Assembly: GCF_014191255.1 (NCBI RefSeq)
Contig: NZ_JACHWH010000002.1
Location: 682,001-746,000 of the forward strand
DNA length: 64,000 nt
Source: Amycolatopsis bartoniae
Lineage (GTDB): Bacteria > Actinomycetota > Actinomycetes > Mycobacteriales > Pseudonocardiaceae
Direction: 5' to 3'
How positions within the stretch are numbered: position 1 is the stretch's first letter; each line of letters begins with the position of its first letter. A model generated the notes under the pieces. It did no database searches. It saw only the letters and a list, made by a program, of their open reading frames with translations, and had not been told where the DNA came from. Below, one piece after another: positions 35,632-42,568 of the stretch. The position numbers and the translations under genes were made by a program.

Positions 35632-37041
35632 ATGAGCACACCCGGCAACGGCCGTGCGGCCGTCGTCACGCTGACCTACCTCGGCTTCGCCCTCCAGCTC
35701 GTGCAGGTCGGCCTGCTGCCCCTGCTGCCCGCGATCGGCAAGGCGCTGCACACGTCCGCCGCGGGCACGGCGTGGATCCTCACGTCGGGCCTGCTGTCCG
35801 GTGCGGTCTTCCTCGCCGTGCTCACCCGCCTCGCGGACCTGATCGGCAAGAAGCCGGTGATCCTCCTCGCGATGGGCCTGGTGCTGGCGGGCTGCCTGAT
35901 CGACAGCTTCGCCACGAACCTTCCGCTCGTTCTCGCCGGCCGCGTGCTGATCGGCGCCCAGCTGCCGATGCTCGCGCTGCCCGAGGCGATCGCGAGCGAC
36001 ACCCTGCCGCCGAAACGCGCGCACACCGCGATCAGCGCGATTCACGTCGGCACCGGGCTCGGCATCGCCGCGGGCCTGCTGCTCGGCGCGGTCGTCGGCA
36101 TCCACCCGCAGAACTGGCACCTGTTCTTCGTGTGCGGCGCGGTCGCGAGCCTGCTCGGGCTCGCCGCGACGACGGTGTTCGTGCGCGACTCACCGGAACG
36201 CGCCCACGGCGGGCTCGACGTGCCCGGCGCCGTCCTGCTCACCCTCGCGCTCGTCGCGCTGCTGCTCGGCCTGAGCCAGGGCCCCTCCTGGGGGTGGGGC
36301 TCCGGCCAGGTGCTCGGGCTGCTGATCGGCGGCGTCGCGCTCGGCGGCCTGTGGTGGTGGCGGGAACGCGCCGCGCGCCACCCGCTGATCGACGTCTCCT
36401 ACCTGCTGCGGCCGCAGGTCGCCCTCCCCTACGCGATGACCTTCCTGATCGCGTTCGGCATCTACGGCTCGCTGTCCGCGGTGACGCGGCTCGCGCAGAC
36501 GCCGGTCTCGTCCGGTTTCGGCTACGGCTGGAGCAGCCTCGGCGCGGGCTGGTTCGCGGTGCCGCAGGCGGTGGGCAGCGTGCTCGGCATCGTCGTGCTG
36601 CGCGCGATGCGGCCTCGCGGCCTCGTGCTGACGTCCGCGATCGCGTTCGTCTCGATCACGATCGGCTTCGCCGGGTTCGCGCTCGGCCACGCCGTGCCGC
36701 TCGTCGAGCTGATCTCGCTCGGCTTCGACTCGATGGGCCTCGCGGTCGCGCTCGCCGCGACGCAACTGCTCGTGCTGCGTGCCGTTCCCGCCGCCGAGTC
36801 CGGAATCGCGCTCGGGCTTTCGGTGGTGATGTACGCGGTGGGCAACTCGGTCGGTAGCGCGGTCGCCGGGGTGCTGTTCGCGAGCCTCACCACGCCCGCC
36901 GGCACTCCGGCGCTGAGCTCGTACCTCGCCGGGTTCGCCGCGTGCGGGCTGTGCGCGGTGGTCGCGCTGCTGCTGTGCGTGCCGCTGGCCCGGCACCGGT
37001 CCAGGACCACCACCGCCAACCTCGAAGGAGTTCCCGCATGA
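35632..37041 (+). CDS. MFS transporter (drug/aromatic-compound exporter-like)
   Basis: 469-residue polytopic membrane protein with about 12-14 hydrophobic helices. MFS signature A-like RLADLIGKKPVILLA follows helix 2, and GRVLIGAQLPMLALPEAI marks helix 4. Likely a proton-driven exporter or importer of a small molecule. ATG 35632 has GGAGTTCC upstream. The stop overlaps the next gene's start as ATGA, making a three-gene operon with the decarboxylase-like protein and class II aldolase. Expected to be PadR-controlled. Confidence 0.9.
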   Translation: MSTPGNGRAAVVTLTYLGFALQLVQVGLLPLLPAIGKALHTSAAGTAWILTSGLLSGAVFLAVLTRLADLIGKKPVILLAMGLVLAGCLIDSFATNLPLVLAGRVLIGAQLPMLALPEAIASDTLPPKRAHTAISAIHVGTGLGIAAGLLLGAVVGIHPQNWHLFFVCGAVASLLGLAATTVFVRDSPERAHGGLDVPGAVLLTLALVALLLGLSQGPSWGWGSGQVLGLLIGGVALGGLWWWRERAARHPLIDVSYLLRPQVALPYAMTFLIAFGIYGSLSAVTRLAQTPVSSGFGYGWSSLGAGWFAVPQAVGSVLGIVVLRAMRPRGLVLTSAIAFVSITIGFAGFALGHAVPLVELISLGFDSMGLAVALAATQLLVLRAVPAAESGIALGLSVVMYAVGNSVGSAVAGVLFASLTTPAGTPALSSYLAGFAACGLCAVVALLLCVPLARHRSRTTTANLEGVPA

Positions 37042-38027
37042 CCCGCCTTTCGCTGTCCTTCGCCTGCTGGGACTACGACCGGATGCGTGCGCTGCAGGAC
37101 GGGCGCGTGCGACCGGAGGGCATCGACCTGAACTTCCTCTCGCTACCGGTCGAGGAGACGTTCTACCGGCAGCTGCGGCACCAGGAGTTCGACGTCAGCG
37201 AGATGAGCCTGTCGTCGTACCTGCTGACGCTCGACCGCGAGGACCCGCCTTTCGTTGCGCTGCCGGTGTTCCCGTCGCGGGTGTTCCGGCACCAGTCGAT
37301 CTACGTCAGCACCCGCAGCGGGATCACGGAGCCGAAGGACCTCGTCGGCAAGCGCGTCGGCACGCCGGAGTACCAGCTGACGGCCGGGGTGTGGCAGCGC
37401 GGCATCCTCGCCGAGGAGCACGGCGTGCCGGTGGACTCGGTGCAGTACTTCACCGGCGGCATCGAGGAACCCGGGCGGCACGAGAAGATCCGGTTGAACC
37501 TGCCGGACTCCATCAGCGTCACGCCGATCGGTCCGGACCAGACGCTGTCGGCGATGCTGGCCGAAGGCGAGCTCGACGCGATCTACAGCGCCTCGCAGCC
37601 GTCGTGCTTCGGGCGTGTGCCGCACGTGCGGCACCTGTTCGAGGACTTCGTGGCGGCGGAGAAGGACTACTACCGGCGGACGCGGATCTTCCCGATCATG
37701 CACACCGTCGTGCTGCGGCGCGAGCTGCACGAACGGCACCCGTGGATCGCGCGCTCGCTCACCAAGGCGTTCACCGAGTCGTTGGCGGTGGCGTACGAGG
37801 ATCTCAAGCACCGCAACGCTTTCAAGGTGATGCTGCCGTGGTTGCAGCAGCACCTGGAGGAGACTGTGGACGCGCTGGGGCCGGGCTACTGGGACTACGG
37901 GCTCGAACGCAACCGGCACGTGCTGGAGACGTTCGCCCGCTACTCGCACAAGCAGGGGCTGGCGGCGCGGGTGCGGACCGCGGAGGAGATCGTGCTGGCG
38001 TCCGCTTCGGACTCGTTCAAACTCTGA
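37038..38027 (+). CDS. 4,5-dihydroxyphthalate decarboxylase-like (NMT1/periplasmic-binding fold) protein
   Basis: 329-residue protein of the Pht5-related family: begins LSLSFACWDYDRMRALQDGRVRPEGIDLNFLSL, with FDVSEMSLSSYL, VGTPEYQLTAGVWQRGIL and DAIYSASQPSCF. The fold is that of type II solute-binding proteins, but there is no signal peptide or lipobox, so it is cytoplasmic and probably an enzyme. Pht5 decarboxylates 4,5-dihydroxyphthalate; the actual substrate here is unknown. Coupled (ATGA) to the transporter and followed 7 bp later by a class II aldolase-type gene. Confidence 0.85.
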   Translation: MTRLSLSFACWDYDRMRALQDGRVRPEGIDLNFLSLPVEETFYRQLRHQEFDVSEMSLSSYLLTLDREDPPFVALPVFPSRVFRHQSIYVSTRSGITEPKDLVGKRVGTPEYQLTAGVWQRGILAEEHGVPVDSVQYFTGGIEEPGRHEKIRLNLPDSISVTPIGPDQTLSAMLAEGELDAIYSASQPSCFGRVPHVRHLFEDFVAAEKDYYRRTRIFPIMHTVVLRRELHERHPWIARSLTKAFTESLAVAYEDLKHRNAFKVMLPWLQQHLEETVDALGPGYWDYGLERNRHVLETFARYSHKQGLAARVRTAEEIVLASASDSFKL

Positions 38028-38034
38028 AGCTCTT

Positions 38035-38739
38035 GTGGACAGTCTGAAGCAGACGGTGTCGGACGCGTGCCGGGTCCTGGCCGAACGAGGTGTGGTCGAC
38101 GGGATCCTCGGGCACGTCAGCGTCCGGGTGGATGCCGAGCACCTGCTCGTGCGGACGCGGGGGCCGTACGAACAGGGTTTGCGCCACACGGTGCCGGACG
38201 ACGTTCGCCAGGTCGACCTCGAAGGCGAGGGCGAGCTCGGTGACTGGCGGGTGCCGAACGAGCTGCCGATCCACACGGAGGTGCTGCGGGCCAGGCCGGA
38301 CGTGGGCGCCGTCGTGCACGCGCACCCGCCCGCGTTGCTCCTTTGTGGACTGGCGGAGCTGTCGCTGCGCCCGGTGTACGGGGCGTTCGACATCCCGGGG
38401 ATGCGGCTCGCGGCCGAGGGTGTGCCGGTGTACCCGAGGTCGGTGCTGATCCGGCGGCGGGACCTGGCGCAGGAGATGCTGGCGGCGATGGGTGACCGGC
38501 CGGTGTGCCTGCTGCGCGGGCACGGCGTGACGGTGACGGGCGCGAGCGTCGAGGAGGCCGTGGTGCGGACGATCGCGCTGGAGACGCTGGCCCGCGTGAC
38601 GCTGGAGCTGCACCGCGTGGGCGCGGAGGACGTGCCGCCCGTGAGCGACGCCGACCTCGCGGAGCTGCCCGACCTCGGGGCGGGGTTCAACACGGGGGCC
38701 CAGTGGCGCGCACTGCTGGCCGACCTGCCGGAACGTTGA
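38035..38739 (+). CDS. Class II aldolase/adducin family protein
   Basis: 234-residue zinc enzyme of the fuculose-aldolase fold: GHVSVRVD, ELPIHTEVLRARPDVGAVVHAHPPA (two zinc His) and LLRGHGVTVTG (third His). Family members split sugar phosphates or decarboxylate aromatic acids (actinobacterial 3,4-dihydroxyphthalate decarboxylase PhtC belongs here). With the Pht5-like neighbour and transporter it suggests processing of an aromatic or enol-acid compound. The start is GTG 38035. Confidence 0.9.
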   Translation: MDSLKQTVSDACRVLAERGVVDGILGHVSVRVDAEHLLVRTRGPYEQGLRHTVPDDVRQVDLEGEGELGDWRVPNELPIHTEVLRARPDVGAVVHAHPPALLLCGLAELSLRPVYGAFDIPGMRLAAEGVPVYPRSVLIRRRDLAQEMLAAMGDRPVCLLRGHGVTVTGASVEEAVVRTIALETLARVTLELHRVGAEDVPPVSDADLAELPDLGAGFNTGAQWRALLADLPER

Positions 38740-38747
38740 CACGCGCC

Positions 38748-38812
38748 TTGTCCACGTGTCGGATTGCCGGATCGGCCGAATGTCGATCGCCGGATTAGCG
38801 GATTGTCAACAA
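38748..38812. repeat. Solitary palindromic element related to the 42-kb array
   Basis: A 65-bp segment just after the aldolase stop, beginning TTGTCCACGTGTC and ending GGATTGTCAACAA. The 13-bp end is identical to the right end of unit 2 of the array at 42,235. The interior is made of short GCCGGAT-like repeats. It looks like a diverged, isolated member of the same small element family. Confidence 0.5.
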
Positions 38813-38843
38813 GTTTCCGCCGAACCCAGCACCCCCACAATCC

Positions 38844-38880
38844 TTGACCGGCACTTTACTCCGCGTTATGGTCCAGACCA
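38844..38880 (+). promoter_or_regulatory. Promoter with DasR-like (dre) operator upstream of LPMO
   Basis: -35 TTGACC (38844-38849), 16-bp spacer, -10 TTATGG (38866-38871) and an overlapping palindromic site TGGTCCAGACCA (38869-38880). The site differs by one base from the DasR/dre consensus TGGTCTAGACCA and matches the form TGGTCCAGACC found before Streptomyces chitinase genes, so N-acetylglucosamine-responsive control is likely. Confidence 0.7.
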
Positions 38881-38930
38881 CAAGGTTCAGACAACTCCGT
38901 CCCACAGCCAGTGGAAGAGGAGACTCGACC

Positions 38931-39455
38931 ATGAACGGAAAACGCCGCACCCACCTCAAGTCCGTCGCCGCGGGGGCCGTTCTCGCCCCGGTCGTCGCGC
39001 TCGCCCTACCCGCCGGAGTGGCCAGCGCGCACGGTTACATCAACTCCCCGCCCAGCCGCCAGGCCCAGTGCGCCCAGGGCATCGTCGCGTGCGGGGACAT
39101 CAAGTACGAGCCGCAGAGCGTGGAAGGGCCCAAGGGGCTGTACAGCTGCAGCGGCGGCAACACCCGCTTCGCCGAACTGGACGACGACACCAAGGGCTGG
39201 CGGGTCACCTCCGTCGGCCGCACGGTCACCATCACCTGGACGATGACGGCTGCGCACCGCACCAGCAACTGGCAGTACTACATCGGCAACACGCTGGTCG
39301 ACCAGAAGGACGGCGGGAACGCCCAGCCGCCGTCGACCGTGTCGCACTCCATCACCCTCGGCAACTTCACGGGCAGGCAGAAGCTCCTCGCCGTGTGGAA
39401 CATCGCCGACACCGCCAACGCCTTCTACTCCTGCGTGGACCTGCAGATCAACTGA
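38931..39455 (+). CDS. AA10 lytic polysaccharide monooxygenase (chitin/cellulose-active), secreted
   Basis: Copper enzyme that oxidatively cleaves crystalline polysaccharide. A signal peptide (1-33, ending ASA) leaves His34 as the new N-terminus, and with His109 (in TAAHRTSNW) it forms the histidine brace. The domain HGYINSPPSRQAQCAQGI...VTITWTMTAAHRTSNWQYYI...LLAVWNIADTANAFYSCVDLQI is a full single-domain AA10 without a carbohydrate-binding module. GAGGAG lies before ATG 38931. The dre-like site upstream suggests chitin as substrate. Confidence 0.95.
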   Translation: MNGKRRTHLKSVAAGAVLAPVVALALPAGVASAHGYINSPPSRQAQCAQGIVACGDIKYEPQSVEGPKGLYSCSGGNTRFAELDDDTKGWRVTSVGRTVTITWTMTAAHRTSNWQYYIGNTLVDQKDGGNAQPPSTVSHSITLGNFTGRQKLLAVWNIADTANAFYSCVDLQIN

Positions 39456-39457
39456 CG

Positions 39458-40189
39458 TCAGCCCCGGTACGACGCCACCACGTCGTCACCCTCCGGCTGC
39501 CGCTCCACCACCGTCGTCGCCACGTCCACCAGGCGGCGGCGGTGGCTGCGGGCGTACAGCCGCAGCACGACGAACGCCTGCTCCACCCCGATGCCCAGCC
39601 GCTCCGCCAGCACACCCTTGGCCTGTTCGATGGTGATCCGGCTGGTCAGCGCGGTCTGCAGCTGCTCGACCAGCACCTCGTGCTGCCGCAGCGTCCGCTC
39701 GTGCAGGATCCCGATCGTCGCGATGTCCGCCAGGGCCTGGCCGACACCCAGCCGGTCCTCACCGAACTCGCCCGCCGCCTCGGCGAACAGGTTCACCGCG
39801 CCCACGATGTTCTCCCGCAGCCGCATCGGCACCGCCGCCACCGCGGCGAACCCCGCCTCCCGCGCGGCCGGCGCGAACACCGGCCACTGCGCCGCCGAAC
39901 GCAGGTCGGGGCACTGGATCGGCCGCCCCTGCCGGTAGCAGTCGATCGCCGCGCCCTCCTGGTTCTGCAGCTGCAGCAGCTCCAGCAACCGCGCCTGCTC
40001 CCCGGAGGCACCCACCACGTTGAGCACGCCGTGCGTGTTCGCCAGCAGCAGCCCGGCGGCGTCGACCCCGAGCAGCTCGACGCAGCGCAAGGCCAGCCCG
40101 TGCAGGAAGTCGATCAGGTCGAAGTCGGCTACCAGGGTGTCCGCGAGCTCGACGAACGCCCGCGTCACCCGCGTGTCGGGCACACTCAT
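39458..40189 (-). CDS. GAF-ANTAR RNA-binding antiterminator protein (second of a pair)
   Basis: 243 residues: GAF sensor domain (about 20-155) with VDAAGLLLANTHGVLNVVGASGEQARLLELLQLQNQEGA and C-terminal ANTAR domain (about 165-225) with LTSRITIEQAKGVLAERLGIGVEQAFVVLRLYARSHRRRL. ANTAR binds dual-hairpin RNA to prevent termination. The start overlaps the stop of the upstream GAF-ANTAR gene (ATGA), so both are translated together. The GAF ligand is unknown. Confidence 0.92.
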   Translation of the reverse strand: MSVPDTRVTRAFVELADTLVADFDLIDFLHGLALRCVELLGVDAAGLLLANTHGVLNVVGASGEQARLLELLQLQNQEGAAIDCYRQGRPIQCPDLRSAAQWPVFAPAAREAGFAAVAAVPMRLRENIVGAVNLFAEAAGEFGEDRLGVGQALADIATIGILHERTLRQHEVLVEQLQTALTSRITIEQAKGVLAERLGIGVEQAFVVLRLYARSHRRRLVDVATTVVERQPEGDDVVASYRG

Positions 40190-40908
40190 CGGTGCTCCCC
40201 TCCGGACTCGTCGCTGGGGGCGAACCGGAGCCGGCGCTGCACCACTGCCTTCGCCACCTCCCCCAGTCGCTCACCGCGAGCGTATGCGTGTGCGCGCAGT
40301 CGCACCATGGCCTCTCCCACCGGCACGTCCAACTGCACCGACACCATGCCCGCGGCCTGGTGCAACTCGGCCCCGTAGTTGAAGAAGCCTCCGCCACCGC
40401 CGTCACCGTTCGCACCGGCCCGGTCGTCGAGGACGATCGCCAGCGCGGCATCCGCGTACACCATCACGTCCGCCAGTTCATCCGGTCCGAGCGCCCCGGT
40501 GCGCCTGCGGTGGAGGTCCAGCGCGCCCACCCGCACCGCACCGAGGCGCAGCGGGACCGAGAACTGCGCCCGCGCGCCCGTCCGCAACGCGTCCGGCACG
40601 TAGGCCGGCCAGCGGTCGCGCCGGGCGGCGAGGTCCGGCACGAGCACCGGCCCGAGTCCCGCGGCGGCTGCCAGCGCAGGGCCTTCTCCCGATGTGGTCT
40701 GCAGCTCTACCAGCTCCTCGCCGAGTGGTGCGGTGGCGTACACCAGGTGCCCGGCCTGCAGACTACTGGTCAGCAGGAGCACGGCGGCATCGGCCGAAAC
40801 AGCCTCCGCACAGCTCTGGCACGCGTGGCGCACGGAGACGGGAGCGGATTCACGGCGCGCGCACTCGGCGATGGACGACCACACCCTGGCCGCCCTGTCC
40901 TCGTTCAT
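40186..40908 (-). CDS. GAF-ANTAR RNA-binding antiterminator protein (first of a pair)
   Basis: 240 residues: GAF domain (about 20-155; SADAAVLLLTSSLQAGHLVYATAPLGEELVELQTTSGEGPAL) and a shortened ANTAR domain (about 185-235) with AAGMVSVQLDVPVGEAMVRLRAHAYARGERL. A Gly/Asp-rich linker joins them. ATG 40908 is preferred over a longer open frame because it begins the alignable part. It leads an operon of two antiterminators facing the LPMO gene. A target hairpin pair was not identified nearby. Confidence 0.88.
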   Translation of the reverse strand: MNEDRAARVWSSIAECARRESAPVSVRHACQSCAEAVSADAAVLLLTSSLQAGHLVYATAPLGEELVELQTTSGEGPALAAAAGLGPVLVPDLAARRDRWPAYVPDALRTGARAQFSVPLRLGAVRVGALDLHRRRTGALGPDELADVMVYADAALAIVLDDRAGANGDGGGGGFFNYGAELHQAAGMVSVQLDVPVGEAMVRLRAHAYARGERLGEVAKAVVQRRLRFAPSDESGGEHR

Positions 40909-41120
40909 CTCGCGCAAACCGCCTCGGTGTCCTCCGCCAGGGGTGGCTGAACAATACCCAGGGTTCACCGCCGAGTCTGCGCACAGGAGCGGCCGCCGCG
41001 GCAGGGTCCTTCGACCCTTGTCCGGCGCGAATACGGCAATCGGCGCAGCGCAACCGGACGAAAGGAGTATTTGTCACCCGATCGGGTTTTCCGCTCCGGT
41101 GGGGGAGGAATTTCTCCGGT

Positions 41121-41414
41121 ATGACCAGGACACGAACTTACTCCGGCCGCGCCTCCGCCGCCAGGATCGTCACCGGCGTCGGGGCTCTGTTCGCCCTCAT
41201 CGAAGTCGTCTACATCCTGCTGATCCTGCTGGGCGCCAACGCGGGGAACGCGTTCACGCGCTTCATCCGCTCGATCGCCGAGCCGTTGGCACTGTTCTTC
41301 CCGGGCCTGTTCCCGATCGACAACGCCCAGCTCGCCGTGCTGGTGAACTACGGACTCGCCGCGATCTTCTGGGTCGTCGTCACCGGCCTCATCGCCCGCC
41401 TGTTCTTCCGCTGA
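41121..41414 (+). CDS. Small membrane protein (three helices), unknown function
   Basis: 97 residues with hydrophobic helices at about 15-38, 50-65 (IAEPLALFFPGLFPI) and 70-94. No enzymatic motif. It resembles YggT-like small actinobacterial membrane proteins without matching closely. GGGAGGAA lies 11 bp before the ATG. Divergent from the GAF-ANTAR operon. Confidence 0.7.
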   Translation: MTRTRTYSGRASAARIVTGVGALFALIEVVYILLILLGANAGNAFTRFIRSIAEPLALFFPGLFPIDNAQLAVLVNYGLAAIFWVVVTGLIARLFFR

Positions 41415-41525
41415 CACACCGGTCCCGGGACGCTCTTCCGTCCCTAGTGGACGGTCGTGCCGCAGCTGCGCGAATGTTGACGCTGCGGTGAACATCACGA
41501 TCGACCGGCGTCCCGATCGGGCATC

Positions 41526-42017
41526 ATGACCGGCGTGAGCACTCTTCCCAGCACCGCGGACCTGGTGGACGAGCACGGCGAGAAGCTCCAGGTGTGCGAC
41601 ACGCAGTTCCGCCAGTTCGGCGCGCACCGGGTGTTCAGCGGCCCGGTGCGCACGATCACCTGCTACCACGACAACGGGCTCGTGCGCGAGCTGCTCCGCA
41701 CTCCCGGCGAGGGCGCCGTCCTCGTCGTCGACGGTCGCGGCTCGCTGCACAGCGCACTGACCGGCGACCTCATCGCGAAGTCCGCGGTGGACAACGGCTG
41801 GGCCGGGTTGGTGATCAACGGTGCGGTCCGCGACAGCGCCGTGCTCGCGGACCTGCCCATCGGCATCAAGGCCCTCGGCACGAACCCACGCAAGAGCAGC
41901 AAGGCGGGCGCCGGAGCGGTGGACGTGCCGGTCGGCTTCGGCGGGATCACCTTCCACCCCGGCGATCTGCTCTACGCCGACGACGACGGCGTGGTGCTCC
42001 TGCCTGCTGGTTCGTGA
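41526..42017 (+). CDS. RraA-like protein (4-hydroxy-4-methyl-2-oxoglutarate aldolase / RNase E inhibitor family)
   Basis: 163-residue swivelling-beta/beta/alpha-fold protein with the RraA pattern [94 protein letters not shown] and [14 protein letters not shown]. The metal/pyruvate residues (GDLIA, NGAVRD) support aldolase activity; the RNase E role is shown only for E. coli RraA. Stands alone. A hairpin directly follows the stop. Confidence 0.9.
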   Translation: MTGVSTLPSTADLVDEHGEKLQVCDTQFRQFGAHRVFSGPVRTITCYHDNGLVRELLRTPGEGAVLVVDGRGSLHSALTGDLIAKSAVDNGWAGLVINGAVRDSAVLADLPIGIKALGTNPRKSSKAGAGAVDVPVGFGGITFHPGDLLYADDDGVVLLPAGS

Positions 42018-42018
42018 G

Positions 42019-42041
42019 GACAATCGGCTCGTCGGATTGTC
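42019..42041 (+). terminator. Hairpin after the RraA-like gene
   Basis: Arms GACAATC (42019-42025) and GATTGTC (42035-42041) with a 9-nt loop, starting 2 bp after the stop. The arm sequence equals the ends of the adjacent palindromic elements, so it may be a short member of that family used as a terminator. Confidence 0.55.
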
Positions 42042-42060
42042 GGCTTGATGTGTTTGAGGC

Positions 42061-42463
42061 TTGTTGACAATCCTGCGGTCCTACAAGCGGACAGGGCTAC
42101 AGGGGCATTGTCGACCCTCCGGCGGCAGGACGGGCGTGCCGAGCCAACCGGACGCGGGTGCCACCCCAACGCCTACCCCGCCGGGGCCGGGTCCCTGGCC
42201 GACCTGTCCACAATCGTCTCGAACAAACCGTCGCTTGTTGACAATCCGGCTCGGCTACAGGTGGATGCGCCTACACACGGATTGTCAACAACCTCCTGCG
42301 GAAACAGCCGTACTGACTCAACCGGCGCGGGAGCTGCCCAAACACCTCCCAGGCGTGGGCTAGTTCGCCCGCCGAGTGTTCACAATCGGCACAACGGAAG
42401 TGCCGCTTGTTGACAATCCGACCCGGCTACAAGCAGAGGCGCCTACACGAGCATTGTCGACAA
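42061..42463. repeat. Tandem array (about 173 bp period) of three 56-57-bp palindromic elements
   Basis: Elements at 42061-42116, 42235-42291 and 42407-42463. Each begins TTGTTGACAATCC and ends (G)CATTGTCGAC or GGATTGTCAACAA, the reverse complement of the start, so each can form a hairpin. Two internal blocks, (T/G)GCTACA and CGCCTACAC, are shared by elements 2 and 3. Spacers of about 117 bp between them also align (ending ...CACAATCG...), so the whole 173-bp unit is duplicated. The array fills most of the gene-free 551 bp between the RraA-like gene and the STAND gene. Confidence 0.8.
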
Positions 42464-42505
42464 CCCGACGACGCAGGCAGCCGACAGCAGCCCACACCAG
42501 CCGAC

Positions 42506-42544
42506 AGAAGCAGCCGCCAGAAGCAGCCGCCAGAAGCAGCCGAC
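42506..42544. repeat. 13-bp microsatellite, three copies
   Basis: AGAAGCAGCCGCC at 42506-42518 and 42519-42531 and AGAAGCAGCCGAC at 42532-42544, just outside the 3' end of the STAND gene. Probably a slippage product; copy number may vary among strains. Confidence 0.85.
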
Positions 42545-42568
42545 GCCAGCCAACGACCAACCGACCGC

